A DNA stretch of 64,000 nucleotides from Combretum micranthum (taxonomy: Eukaryota; Streptophyta; Magnoliopsida; Myrtales; Combretaceae): the NCBI GenBank assembly GCA_024138025.1, contig JAMXBD010000237.1, positions 248,001 through 312,000 of the forward strand, read 5' to 3'. The translations under genes were made by a program, and so were the position numbers. Positions 49,221 through 62,555 of this stretch are shown here, in pieces. The notes under the pieces were generated by a model, which saw only the letters and a list, made by a program, of their open reading frames with translations, did no database searches and was not told where the DNA came from. Position 1 is the stretch's first letter, and every line of letters starts with the position of its first letter.

Positions 49221-52200
49221 TCAAGTTTCAAGCCCAGTTGAAGCCATACATAGCTTCAACTTCTCTAAGGTCACAACCTTAGTCAACATATCAGCAGGAT
49301 TCTCGCTCCCTTGAATCTTCACTAGCTGCAAGATCTTTCTCTCCAAGAGATACCGTATGTAGTGATACTTCAACTCAATATGCTTTGTTCTTGAATGAAA
49401 TGCTGGATTCTTAGCCAAGAAAATAGCACTCTGACTGTCACTGTATAGGGTACCATCCTTATGCTTTTTCCCAATTCACTTAAGAAATTCTGCAACCATA
49501 CCATCTCTTTACTTGCCTCTGTCACTGCCACATACTCTGCTTCTGCAGTTGATAAGGCTACGATCTTCTGCAACTTAGAAGCCCAAGATATCGCTGTACC
49601 ACCCAAAGTAAATACATACCCGGTTGTACTCCTTCTCTTATCTAGATCACTAGATGCCAAATCCGCATCAACATATCCTGCCAACTTGCAATCCTTGCCT
49701 TGAAAACACAAACTCCTATCTGTGGTACCTCTCAAGTACCTAAGGATCCATTTCAGTGCTTCCCAATGCTGTTTGCCCGGATCGCTCATAAAACGGCTAA
49801 CAACTCCCACCGCATGCGCAATATCTGGTCTCGTACAAACCATGGCATACATAATGCTTCCAATCGCCGAAGCATAGGGAATCTTCTTCATATGGGTTCG
49901 CTCTTCCTCACTCCTAGGCGACTCTTTGCTAGATAGTTTAAACTGACCACCTAGCGGGACACTCACTGGCTTAGCATCTTGCATATTAAACCGCTTTAAT
50001 ACTTTCTCGATGTACTCAGCCTGTGAAAGATACAACTTCCCCGCCTCTTTGTCTCGAATGATACGCATACCCAAAATCTGCTTAGCCTCTCCAAGTTCCT
50101 TCATAGCAAATTGCTCGGATAACTTTTTCAATTTACTCACTTCTCGAGCACTGGACCCTGCTATCAACATATCATCTACATACAGCAGTAGAATGATATA
50201 GCTTTGGTCAAATCTCTTGAAGTAACAACAATGGTCGGCATTGCATCTGACAAAGTCAATCTCCTGCATAAACCCATCAAACTTCTTGTACCACTGTTTC
50301 GGTGCCTGTTTCAAGCCATATAAGCTCTTCTTGAGCTTACACACAAGGTTAGTGTTACCCTCTGACAAGTATCCTTCTGGTTGCATCATGTATATATCTT
50401 CCTCCAAATCACCATGGAGGAAGGCTGTTTTTACATCCATTTGCTCCAATAGCAAGTTCTCTGCAGCTACCATACTCAACACAATACGTATAGTGGTTAG
50501 CTTCACAACAGGAGCAAAAATGTCAGTATAGTCAATACCATGTCTCTGCTGAAACCCTTTCACAACCAGCCTTGCCTTGTAACGCTTGCTTCCATCAACC
50601 TCCTGCTTAATTCTATAGACCCATTTATTATGCAATGGTTTCTTGCCCTTTGGAAGCTCGACAAGTTCCCAAGTATCATTGGACATCAATGAATCCATCT
50701 CATCATCCATCGCAAGCTTCCATTTGGCTCGATCCTGTCCCTGGCTAGCCTCTGCATAACATTCAGGTTCACCACCATCAGTTAACAGCAGGTAATAACT
50801 TGACGGTGAATACCTGTCTGGTGAACCACACACTCTGGTAGACCTCCGCAGCGGAGCTATGGGCAGTGGTGTACTCTGCTCTGCCTCAATAACAACCTCA
50901 TCATTCTGAACAGCCTTGCGCCCACCTGAGTTCGAAATATCTAACTCAACAATCTGGGTACCTACACTGTTAGAATCTGGTGCATCCAATCTGTCCTTGT
51001 ACAGAACCTGCTCATTAAATATGACATCTCGACTACGAATAACTTTTCGATTACGTTCATCCCAGAATCTATAACCGAACTCATCACCACCATATCCAAT
51101 AAACGTACATTTAACAGATTTAGCATCTAATTTAGTTCTAGCAGCAGCATCAACATGAACATAAGCAATACAGCCAAATACTCGAAGAAACGACAGGTTT
51201 ACCTCTTTACCACTCCAAGCCTCCTCTGGTATGCCGTTCTCCAAAGGGGCTGATGGTCCTCTATTGATCAAGAAGGCAGCAGTGTTGACTGCATCTGCCC
51301 AAAACATCTTGGGTAACCCACACTTCAGCCTCATGCACCTAGCACGTTCATTAAGTGTTCTGTTCATGCGTTCTGCAACGCCATTATGTTGAGGAGTTCC
51401 TGGCACAGTCTTTTCCATGCGAATACCATTATTAGCACAAAATTCTTTAAACTCACTGAGCTCATATTCACCACCATTATCAGATCTCAGACACTTCACT
51501 TTCAGGCCTGTTTCAACTTCTACCAGAGCTTTCCACTTTCTAAAGATATTAAAAGCATCAGATTTATTTTTTAGAAAATAAACCCATACCTTTCTAGTGG
51601 AATCATCAATAAAAGTCATGTAATATGACGCACCACCAAGAGATGTCACCGGCGCTGGTCCCCATAAGTCACTGTGTACTAACTCAAGCTTCTGCTTTCT
51701 CAAAGTTCTGCCAGCCTTCGAGAAACTTACCCTCTTCTGTTTCCCGAGTACACACTCCTCACACAATCCGACTTCAGTTGTCTTGAGGTCCGGCAGTTTT
51801 CCTTTTGAACACAGCTCCTTCATCCCTTTCTCACTCATATGACCTAGTCGGCAATGCCACAAATCTGCATCACTGTATGCTCCTGTAAGAGCAATACTAT
51901 CCTTGAGATTTGTCGTCGTATACAATGTACCCTCCTTCTTGCCTCGAGCCACCACCATGGCTCCTTTTGTAATTTTCCAATTATTGCAGCCAAAGGTTAC
52001 ATCATAACCTTCATCATCTAACTGCCCAACCGAGAGTAAATTTCTTTTCAACCCAGGGATATGTCTCACGCCATGCAACTGTAATACAGATCCATTCGGT
52101 GTTTTGATCTGAACATCTCCCTTCCCCACGATTTTCAGAGGTTCGTCATCAGCAAGATAGACTTCTCCAAAATCACCAGAAGTATATTCTTCCATTAACT

Positions 52201-52284
52201 CTGCACCACTGCAAGAATGAAACGATGCTCCAGAATCCAAAACCCACGATTCCAATGGACTGCTCACACTCAAAATTAATGCAT
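49221..52284 (-). pseudogene. pol: copia pol: protease, integrase, reverse transcriptase, RNase H (frameshifted)
   Basis: The main frame (52273 to 49370) gives about 967 residues. In order: aspartic protease (LDSGAS, Asp near residue 13); the HHCC zinc finger before the integrase (about 140-174, LWHCRLGH then CEEC); integrase DDE residues near 202, 265 and 301 (SDNGGEY, PQHNGVAERMNRTL); reverse transcriptase (about 550-790) with DVKTAFLHG and YVDD at 698-701; and RNase H (about 865 onward) with VDADLA and STAEAEY. In the RNase H domain one A is missing from an A run (complement of 49465-49469). The frame is lost there, and the true C-terminal part continues in another frame (AKNPAFHSRTKHIELKYHY) to a stop at 49221. 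The frame also opens out of phase with gag. A full-length polyprotein is therefore not expected from this sequence as given. Confidence 0.93.
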
Positions 52285-53079
52285 CTTCGGTTCATCTACT
52301 GTTGCATTTGCCTCCTTCTTTTTCTTCGGTGCTGTGCACTGATTCTTGAAGTGACCAAATTCCTGACAGTTCCAACACTTGATTTTACTCAAGTCCCTTT
52401 TCGATGCACTTCTTCCCCTGTTCCGACCTCTTGATTTCGATCTACCCCGATTCGTTTCCTTCGAATCAGATCTGCCCCTATTTCCTGTGTTCAAAACTGA
52501 CCCTGAAGTAATACCTAATTCCTTCTTGCGAATTTCTTCACTAATGATCAGATCTCTTACTTCGTCAAATTTCAACTTCTCTTTCCCCGATGAAGCACTA
52601 ACAGCTGTAACTGTTCCGCTCCAACTCTCCGGTAAGGAAGACAGCAAAATTAGGGCTTGGACCTCATCATCGAAATCAATATCCACAGCGCTTAATTGGG
52701 TTGTGATCAAATTGAACTCGTTAAGATGATCGGCAACCACAGTATTCTCTGACATCTTTAGGTTGAAGAGACGCCGCATCAGATGAACCTTGTTTGCTGC
52801 TGATGGTTTCTCATACATCTCCGATAACGTCTCAAACATCTCCTTAGTGGATTTCGCTTTTGCTGTATGAAGCGCAACGTTCCTGGACAGAGACAAGCGA
52901 ACCACGCTCATCGCCTTCCTGTCCAACAATTTCCAGTCTTCGTCCTTCATATCCTCTGGTTTTGTACCCAGAGGCTGATACAGATCTTTACCATACAGAT
53001 AATCCTCGACCTGCATCTTCCAGAATCCGAAATCTGCTCCGTCAAACCTTTCAATCGGCAATTTTCCGTCACCCATCAT
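52276..53079 (-). CDS. gag: copia Gag (nucleocapsid precursor)
   Basis: About 267 residues from the ATG at 53079. I chose this start because MMGDGKLPIERFDG matches the usual beginning of plant copia Gag and follows the primer-binding site. An in-frame ATG at 53220 lies inside the LTR and is not used. The body matches the retrotransposon Gag family (FGFWKMQVEDYLYG, then LSSLPESW near residue 160). A basic Arg/Ser-rich stretch follows (GRSKSRGRNRGRSASKR), then a CCHC zinc knuckle CWNCQEFGHFKNQC that binds element RNA. Gag stops at 52276-52278, where one A appears to be missing from an A run (52285-52287). In relatives Gag and Pol usually share one frame. Confidence 0.93.
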   Translation of the reverse strand: MMGDGKLPIERFDGADFGFWKMQVEDYLYGKDLYQPLGTKPEDMKDEDWKLLDRKAMSVVRLSLSRNVALHTAKAKSTKEMFETLSEMYEKPSAANKVHLMRRLFNLKMSENTVVADHLNEFNLITTQLSAVDIDFDDEVQALILLSSLPESWSGTVTAVSASSGKEKLKFDEVRDLIISEEIRKKELGITSGSVLNTGNRGRSDSKETNRGRSKSRGRNRGRSASKRDLSKIKCWNCQEFGHFKNQCTAPKKKKEANATVDEPKMH

Positions 53080-53100
53080 ATCTATCCCACCGAACCTGGG

Positions 53101-53112
53101 GCTCTGATACCA
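53101..53112 (-). promoter_or_regulatory. Primer-binding site of the copia element
   Basis: TGGTATCAGAGC on the minus strand, three bases inside the 5' LTR, complementary to initiator Met-tRNA. Confidence 0.95.
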
Positions 53113-53115
53113 ATT

Positions 53116-53488
53116 TGTTACGAAATAATAAAGACGAAAAATAAAGATTGAAATGACAAAGACACAAAATTGTTTACCCAGTTCGTCACGGATTGTGACT
53201 ACGTCTGGGGGCGCTACCAAGCCAGGATATTCACTATATGTTAGAGAGAGATGTGTATTACATAGATGGGCTATTTATAAAAAACCCTAATGACAATTTT
53301 ACGTGAACTGCCTAAAATACCCTTACTAACAATAATAATGCCTTTTGGGAAGAGTTACAACTCTTCTATATACCCCTTCAAGAAAAGTTACATTGTTTCA
53401 TATACAAGAAACATGTCCCTTCGCATATATATTGAGAAGAATTATGACTTTTCAAAGGTGTACAGTATTCAGGCTCCCACAACCCAAA
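53116..53488 (-). repeat. 5' LTR of the copia element
   Basis: Practically identical to the 3' LTR over its whole length. Its outer end has lost one base (ACCCAA where the other LTR has ACCCAACA). Confidence 0.95.
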
Positions 53489-54539
53489 AGGGTAACATGA
53501 ATGTAGGATTCTCTCAATCATACCTAATAATTATTTCTCATCGAGGCTTGCAAAGTTTTTATAACTCTCCTTGTTTTTACTGGTGAATGCAAAATAAAGT
53601 TTATTTAAAAAAAAAAATTGAACCTCCTGATACCTTAATGAAGAAAATAACTTGATAAAAAGTAATAACAAAAGGTTAAGCAAGATATATTAACTTCAAT
53701 TTCTACTATGGAATGTTTATATTCTTATTTGGTCAAATCAGTATTGTCCGACCGGAGTTGACCAATCTAGCTCAACCTAATTTCTCCTTGGCAATGGATT
53801 AGTTCAACCGCGATATAACCCTAATTCAATCTGGTTTTACCCATTAATCATTGACCTTCTAACATGTTCAGATTAAGCTCTTCGGCCGTCAGCCAGATTT
53901 AATAATATTCGTCATATTAGGAGTCCATTTCAATCAATCCAAATACCTTTTATTCGTGATAGGGTATGGTCTTTGACACCTATTCCACTTCATCGACCAA
54001 ATTCAGCCATCCTCTAATTTTTACTCAAGACATACTCTAATTAATATATTAAAATATTTTAAATGACTACCTTTGACACTTGATAATTTTTCTATTCACC
54101 GAGATAATATTTCCAATGCACAATGGAAGGGCATTATAAAAGATGAACTTAGAAGTTTAGCATGTAAAAACTTGAAAAACGTTTTCCATTGGTATCGATG
54201 AAAATAAATCAATAATCCCTTTCATGCAAGCATGATAAAGGGCAAGAGTGCGCTATATAAACAAATTATAATAAGCTTTCAATGCTATATCAGAGCGAAA
54301 GTCATGGTTGGTCGTAATGAAGTGCAATAATACTTAAAAGGATGGAGTTGCATACCTCCATAAATCAACATAAACTATCTTGATGATATCATAATGAAAG
54401 CCCAAAAGGTCCATAATCCATTCTAAATAGTTTTGTAAGTTTATTCCGGTTTATGCAACAGCTTTAAAGAATATCACATTGATTTATAAAATGTGGTTGC
54501 TTTCAAGCATATCACATTGATTCATATGTCACATCTAAT

Positions 54540-54862
54540 ATATAGGAATGATTTGGAATGAAATTATTTGGAATAGAAATGATTGAAATGGAATGGAATA
54601 ACTTTTGGAATGAATTTTTGTTTGGAAGTGAATGTGGAATAGAATGGAATAGGATTACTATAAAAGCGTATTTGTTAGAAATATTCTTAGCAATAAATAC
54701 AAATTATGAATATGTAATAGGATAAATTCTATATTTGAGAAAGTGTAATTAAATTTAAACCGGAATTGTTGATTCCAGCTTTTGAAAGTGCACCCAAACA
54801 TAAGAAATAGAATCAAACTTGGAATTGTGATTCCATTTTTGGTCCATTCCCATGTACTAAAC
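54540..54862. mobile_element. Degenerate MITE of the GGAATGGAAT family, copy C
   Basis: Same site as 12058-12372 in copy A. It has about 18 extra bases (GGAATAACTTTTGGAATG region near 54595) that look like a slip in the internal GGAAT repeats. Confidence 0.4.
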
Positions 54863-57800
54863 ATGAAATTAAAATGCTTTATTTTGATGCCTTGAAAAAT
54901 TATATCTTATGATTGGAATTCTTTATTATTTCACTTTCTATACTATTATTTGTAGTATTGTTTATACTTTACTTGATTTCTATTGAATATAAATTATTCT
55001 TTTAAATCTAAAAACGTTTGGTACACAATAAATTCAATTCAAATATGAATAAAGATAAGATATATCAAAATAAAAAGACAAACAAGATGTAAAAAGGAAA
55101 AATTAAAAAAAAAAAAAAAAGGAAAATAAAGCAATTGTTGTTTGAATTGACATGAACCATTTTTAAATAATTCATTCAACACGGACCCTCTAAAGCATAT
55201 CAATTCAGGAGGAGTTCGGAAATAAAACCCTGTAATGCAATTCACATTTGGTTCATCATTGAATTATATCAAAAACCATATTTTTCTAAATCCTTTGAAA
55301 AACCAAGTTCATCTGGAACAAAAATTCACTTAGTCAATTAGTAGTTAGACCAACACTACCCATTAGGAAAATAGTTCGCTAGGGTAAGTTTCTATTTGCA
55401 AATAATTAGTATTTGGAACTAAGTAATATCCTTTTGCCTCGTATTTTTATCTTATGACCTGTCGTTCAGTTCCCACCGAAATTTCTTTCCATTTAAATTC
55501 TCATTTCAACAGAAAGAAATGTATGCTTTAAATTTCTTTCACATAAATTACACCAATAAATATCATCATTTGAATAAGTTCAAATAGAGTACCAATATCT
55601 TAAGTGGACAAAAAGAAGGATATACAAACTGGTTTAACTAAGATATTAACGTTTTGAATGTTTAAAACAAAAGATCAATTTATATAAAGTATTGCAAATA
55701 ATTGATAGCCTTTTTTCTTTTTATTCATTTGTCAATCATTTAAATGTTGATTTTTTTTAACTATTTAAAGTGTTATGAACGTTATTCCATTTTGTTAATA
55801 ACTTAAAATGCCGATGCTTTATTTGTACTTACCCTTAAATGCTATTTTGTTTATGTGTACTATTTTTAATTTCTTTGTTTTTTTTTTCTTTTCCTTTTAG
55901 TTTTTAATGAGTTTGCTCAATATGAAAGTAAAGTAAATGGGTTTGACATAATTGAAAGATTAATGTTTGTTTCATCATCTTTTAATCATTATGACATCAT
56001 ATTTTTGTCGTTTCCAAACAAATATTTATTAAGAAATTGATACTAATGAAAAACCGATAGTTTTACTCATAAACAGACCGAACAGATATGATATAAATAT
56101 GATATCGATATGATATTAATAAGTTACAGATGCTAATCTAATATAAATACAATACAGAAAAAAAATTTGATAATCCAAACAAACCCAGGTAAAATACGAT
56201 CCAACTACTCCCATAACCTACAATCTTGCAAAGGGCCAACTAAGAAAGATCATTGCTTCTGAATGTGAGTTTGCTTTATTGCTTTAATTGTTTGAAAACA
56301 AATAACGTGTGACTAGATTGTGGATCATTAAAATCCATTTGCCTTTTTTATCCTTTAACTTTCAAATTTCTGGCACAGTGTAGAATATTAGAGTGTATGT
56401 AACATATATGTATAAAAAAAAAAGGTCCATGAAAATTTTAAAGCTAATTTCTTTTGTCAGTTTACTCTCAAACATTTTCTTTAAGGTGAACTTGAGTCCT
56501 ACATATTGTTCAAAAGCACTAAGCTAGTTGAATAGTTTGTGATTAATCAACTTATAATCAACTCAACAAATGTAGAGCTAGCTAAAAAGCACCAAGCTAG
56601 TTGAATAGTTTGCGATTGATCAACTTATTGTTGGGTGCAAAAATAAGTTATAACATGAATGAAAAATGGTGTAGAGAATCTCTTCGAAATCAACTTATAA
56701 TTTCATTTTGTAAAAGCCATTCATATAAATGGAGGACACATAATGTCCTTTTATACAAAACATGGGCGATTAAAAACTCATGCGGTTGAAAAATGCCTCT
56801 CAATGAATTAACAGCTCATAATGCTCTAATTACCTAACTATCTGCTGCTAGAATTCTCTAGGAGGCAATAGTCTGACTTTGTGATCGAATTTCAAGCACC
56901 ATATGTTGCTTCGTTATGAAGCAAATTTCTAAAAATAAGAAATATATTAAAAATAAAATTGCAAATTATATTTTTAACACTTATAATGAATTCAATAGAG
57001 CTAGATGTATAGGTTAGGCGAAGATAGTATAATCCTAAGTCAAGATCGAGCTCAGCTCAAAATTTTAAAGCTTGAACTTGATTCAAACTTAACCAAACTT
57101 AGAATTTTCAGTTAACTCAATGACTTGAAAAAACTCTTAATAAGTTCATACTCGATTCTATTAAATTAAATCCATTTGACCTTGATTTTTGTTGGAAAAT
57201 AATATTTCTATATATGTGAGCTTGATATATACCTAAAAAGCATTTAAACTTGACTCACGCTTAACTATATATTTCCAAGCTAAATGAGCCAAATTCTATG
57301 AAACTCCCAATTCCTAGAAACCATTTGGATAACTTAAATTTAAGATTGATTTAACTATTATCTGATCAAGTTTAAATAAATATTGAGCTGAATTCAAGGA
57401 ATTTACTAACAGATTTTATTAAACGTTTACACCTTACTACCATCCCAATTCAAGATTGTTTGAGATTCATGAGGGATGACCTTTTGCCCACCTTGAAGGA
57501 CTCGCCATCTAGATTCTATAAGGTGATTTAAGAGACAATTTTGAAACAGTATGATATTAATTGCTAACTTGCTGGGGAGAACTTTTCTTAGGATTTAGAA
57601 ATTTTTTTTTTCCCTTATATTAGTTGCTACTTGATTTTGATTTTGGATTCGGGTTTCTTGGATTTGTCATACAGTTTTTTTAATTATTATTATAATTTTG
57701 GGTGATGTTTTAGTTTCTTTTCTTGGTGTCAACAAATATACGAGTTGAAGATGTAAAAGAGGGTTGGCAATTAAATTTAGTGTAGTAATGTGTTTTTAGG

Positions 57801-59887
57801 AGGTTGATTCCATCCATTTACGTGTCACCGAAAAAATCGCAAAATAATTTAGGTTAGATTTTGTTGGAGAATGAGGACGGAGGTATCACGGTGCTTTTTG
57901 AAAAGGGCTAATATACTAATTAAAGAGCACCTTCCAGAAAAAGTACAGGACTAAATTGATAAAACACGAAAAACCCTATGATCAATTAATGTTATCACAA
58001 CATAATAATGTTATAAAAAGAAAAGAAAAGAAAATTAATTTCTTTTGAGGTGTTATTTAAAAACCCATATGAATCTAAATCGGATGGCCAAAACAAAATC
58101 GATTTCTTTCTTTTCTTTTTTTTTTTTTTTCTATTTATTTAAGGCTTATAAGTGAATTTTCATCGAATAAGACAATAAATTACTGATTTTGTCCAAGCAT
58201 ATTTGAACGTCGGACCCACTCTCAAATTTGTCCTTCCATGTTCGGGTGGTACAAAGGATAGGTGATTTTTTTTTTTTTTTTTTTTCGGGTGGAGAGTTGG
58301 GGCGCAGAAGGTGGACTTCGTATTTGCCAGGAGCGACAGTAACGAGTTGGTATTTTGGAGGCTTTCTTTCTTTTCAAACATTACTTCCCCATATGACCCC
58401 ATATATAGAAATGCATATGAATGCATTGTAATGAAGATTCATCATATTCGATTTCCTTCCTTCGTAATAATTAATATAGTAGAAAAAGAAAAGTCGCAAA
58501 ATGTCTTCAAAACTTATTTATATATATATAGATTATAGATAGATAGATAGCTTAGTACTTATACAAGTAAAAAAAATAAAATAACAAATTCATTGGTATG
58601 AACAGTGTTTAAAGGAATGATTTGCATGTATTAATGGTATTTCAATAATAATAGTGATAATAAATAATGTTCACATAACTCTACTTATGTATTAAAATAT
58701 TACTTGATATTTTGATAATATTTGCTAAAATATTATTTTAATAATTATAATAGTATCAATGATTCATCCATAAATCTTTATTCTCTAAACATTTCACCTT
58801 CTTTTAGCTATAGATTTTTAATTCACTACATGTCGCATTTTGACTAAAATTTCTTAATTAACTAGTTTGATGCTAAAACAAAGTACTAGGTTATGGTTAT
58901 TGTCGTGCCTTAAGAGGTACTCTAGTTGTAATAGTGTGCCAAGTACTATATAAAAGTCAAAGCATAACCTCTCCACTATGCTAAGATTTCAAGCACACTA
59001 CATAAGATGTTATTACAATGAGGTTACTCAAAGGGCAATGAAAGTATAAGCAGGTCTAAATTTAAAATTTTAATGAGTGAATAAACAAACAGTACATATA
59101 ATTACAAATAGTAAATAGTAAAAACCATCCAAACTTAAGATAAATACTAACTAAATTCCTTCATCTAACCCTATTGGATGACATGCTACCGCATCAACTC
59201 TTATAACGTACCCATGGATAAGTCCTCGATGAAACAAACTATGAATAAAAACCCTAAAAATTATTAAACATATAAGACTGTAAGCTACATCCAGCTTAGT
59301 GAGTAATTCCCTCAATTCCACACATCAAACAATAGCAAACACATTTTTAAACATGCATATGAAATGTAGTAATTCAAACATATGAATGCAACAATATACC
59401 CGATTATCCGGAATTCAGGTGGGCAAGAATTTACGCCCTCTAGTACAAGGATTTTGAGAAAAGAGTTATGTCACCGGTGCTATAGTAATTAAAGTACCAA
59501 GTTGTTAAAGTTAATACTTCTTACAAAGCACTAGTGAAATTTATATATATATATATATAAACATGAATAAGTTGAGTACCCTAATCAAATTGGTTTGTTT
59601 CAAATATATATATATATATATATACTTGCTATAATTTCATTTTCACCTAGGATCTTAAACCAACGAATAATTTTTCCCATTTTCTTAGTCCCTCCAATAT
59701 TGGACGACATTCTCTAATTCCATAGGGTGAGGCAATGATTGTGCAGAGATATTTAGTCTTACTACATACCCAGAAGAAGTTTCTTACATAACAATGGTGG
59801 CCTATAAAATTTGTTTGGATGCAATCATGTAGTGCATGACCAATTAATTGTTTATCTAATAATGATTAGTCACATTATTTAAGGTGT

Positions 59888-62555
59888 TGTAAAGACCCGA
59901 CTTCATCCCGATAGTTAAAATAGGTGATTACGGATCCTCAACCACATATAATATGCATTATTATATGTAAGGTTGTCTTCCAAGAAGTGTTGGAATAATT
60001 GTTTGTCTAAATCTTCTAAATAACAAATTTGAAAACTATCGACTTTAATAATCTTTTAAGAAAACATATCATCCTTATCATCATATTTCATAAAAGATAT
60101 GAACTTAAAACATACATAGTTAAGTATAGGCATTACAAACATAGGTTAATAACAAGTCTTATACAAAAGACATAAAAGATAGGCAAACTATAGTATTTAC
60201 TGCATATAATCAAGCTACATTAAGCTAATCTATTACAAAAAGAAGGTCCATCAAGATCCATGGCCAACTTCTAATCCTCCAAGTCATCTAGGAAGTCCTC
60301 AAAATCCATACCATATCTCGTTCTCGTATAAAACTCATATGAGTCATCATCACCTAAAATTAATAAAATATGAGCTAAAGGCCCAGTACGCAAGTAACTA
60401 AAAGACAAGCTTAATGGCATACAAACTTAGACTACATGCAAATGCCACAATCATTAAGTTATTAGATAATCGTTAGTTAATCAAACAACATGGGAGTATT
60501 CAAACTCCGAACAATAGGGATATTTGGGGAACCTAAGTAACGATCTCGACGCTCATGGGGTTGATATAAATAGCTCGGATACTTATATCTCTTAAATAAA
60601 TCTATCTAATAACAATTGAGTAGCTTCCTCTAGGGTTTTTAGTCGTTTCACAACTTTACTTAACTTAATCCATAATATCACCTAATTCAAATGTTCTCAT
60701 AAACAATTGAATTAAATTATATTATATCTCCTTAAGAATAAGCAAATGTTATACCGATACCAAATACCCAATCAACTACCCACTGAACCACTTACGAAAG
60801 TCATTGCATCATGACATAAGTGGTCTAAGCGCCTAAACTACCATGCTCCCAATCTGAGCAGAGTACTGCTCCCCGAACCGGATTCAACGACATAAAAGTC
60901 AATTATACAAACAATCCTTAAGTTTTTCTTAAATTAGGGTAAATTTAAAGTATATCTATCCTATGCCAGGAATCAAGCATGTCACTGCGTACCTGAATCA
61001 AATCGAGAATTAATAGGGGTAACCAAACGACAATCTAACACCGTTCCAAGAAGAATCATCTCAAATCAACATTTTAATTTTAATTCATACATAAACATAA
61101 TTAAATTTAAGCAAAACACTCAAAGAAATTCAAATAAATTCAATACAAGGTCATAAAATAGTATTTATAAACCATACAACATCATACATGCTCAACAAAT
61201 ATAAAAGATTATATTTCAAGCTTTGGAAAGTTCTTGAGAGAGTTTTTGAAAATGGAAACTATAGGGGACACGTCGGCCTTCAACACTAGCAGCGTTGGGG
61301 CGATGCAGTCTGCACTGAAAACTCTACACCTACCATCGCTGGCAACGTTCAACCAAATGCCGGAAGTGTTGTGGTCTATGCCAGCGGCGTTGCGCCGGTG
61401 TAGACTGGAACTCTAATTTTCCAAAATTTCTGAGAGTTCCACGATTATGGTGTACCCTTGTGGATACCCCCAACACTGACAGTGTTGCCGTGTATGCCGG
61501 CAGTATTGACCCCTACGTCGATGGCGTTTGGACGACGTACACTACAGCACAGATTTTAGAAAAAAAAAAAAAATTTGCAGGCCTTCCTTACTCAAAACAC
61601 AACTTTTACTTAAGTCTTTATTTTCTAAACTTCCTCTCAACACATTCCCAATACCAAACCTTCATCCATATGCATTTTAACTTCTTTTAACACACAAAAT
61701 CTACACTTTAACTTCATCAAATGCTCATATTTACCATGTCAAACACAAATCATTATCTAACCCTCCTTAAGCCAATCTACTCTTCTCTAAATCATCATAA
61801 CCTTACTCATTTCTAACTTCATGCACTCCAGCACTACTTGTTACCTATTTAGCACTTATCAACAACTCCTATATCATCAAAATATGCACTCAATACACCA
61901 CTAACACTTGTATTTCATCAATACTCATTTTAACATTTATATTCATAATAACATGAAATTCATATGCCTAGAGAAATTTAAACAAGAAAATAAGTTTTCA
62001 AACAAGTATAACCTTACCTTAAGAAGCTTTAGCTTGTTAGAAGACACTAGATTCCAAGTCTTGTTCTTGCTAAGGTGATGGGGTGCAACACATGGGGAGA
62101 CAAAGGAGCAAAGTTTGAAAGAAATAAAGAGGAAATTCGTATGAAATTTTGGTCTGTTTCGGAAAGTGTCTTTTTTTTTTAATCAAAAATAAGGTTTATA
62201 CTTATCCAAAATTTAACTTTAAGGGCCCTAAGTATGGGCTTTAATTAGCATGGGTTTGGGCTTGATTTTTAGCCTAAAATCAATGCTTTTGAGGCTTGTT
62301 TCTATCCTAATTTTCTGCTATGTGTAAGAATACACATTAAGCAAAATTAACCTGTCTTAAACAAATTTTTACATACTTCAAAACACTTACATCAATACAA
62401 GCACCATATAAATATCAATGACACTTATACTAATATTCAAATTCACTAATACAAACACTATACTAGCATAAATCATATTCATCATGCTTCATGATCATGT
62501 ATAAATTCATTAACATATTTATAAAATATGATTTGGGAAATTTATGGCTATTACA
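59888..62555 (+). repeat. Solo LTR, group 1, copy C (same site as 16992-19618)
   Basis: Starts TGTAAAGACCCGACTT after GGTGT (59883-59887) and ends GGCTATTACA before GTTGT (62556-62560), so the right duplication and the LTR end have each changed by one base. About 2.67 kb, non-coding, with a GC-rich island at 61255-61550. Most of it is close to the copy A LTR, but the stretch around 62140-62460 is clearly more divergent. Confidence 0.9.

Larger units (their letters stand above)
48759..53488 (-). mobile_element. Ty1/copia LTR retrotransposon, almost complete, minus orientation
   Basis: A 4.73-kb element with two LTRs of about 373 bp, an initiator Met-tRNA primer-binding site, gag, pol in the copia order (protease, integrase, reverse transcriptase, RNase H) and a polypurine tract. 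AGGGT flanks both sides (48754-48758 and 53489-53493). Copy A has a single AGGGT at 11026-11030. The two LTRs differ, by eye, only by one C in a CCC run and one base at the outer terminus, so insertion was very recent. Two single-base frameshifts interrupt the gag-pol frame. Confidence 0.97.

Noticed and set aside
52860..53151. Plus-strand frames of 94 residues opposite copia gag
   Set aside because: They are shadows of gag on the other strand, with no domain of their own. Plus-strand frames at 49461-50531 and 52379-52729 were dropped for the same reason.
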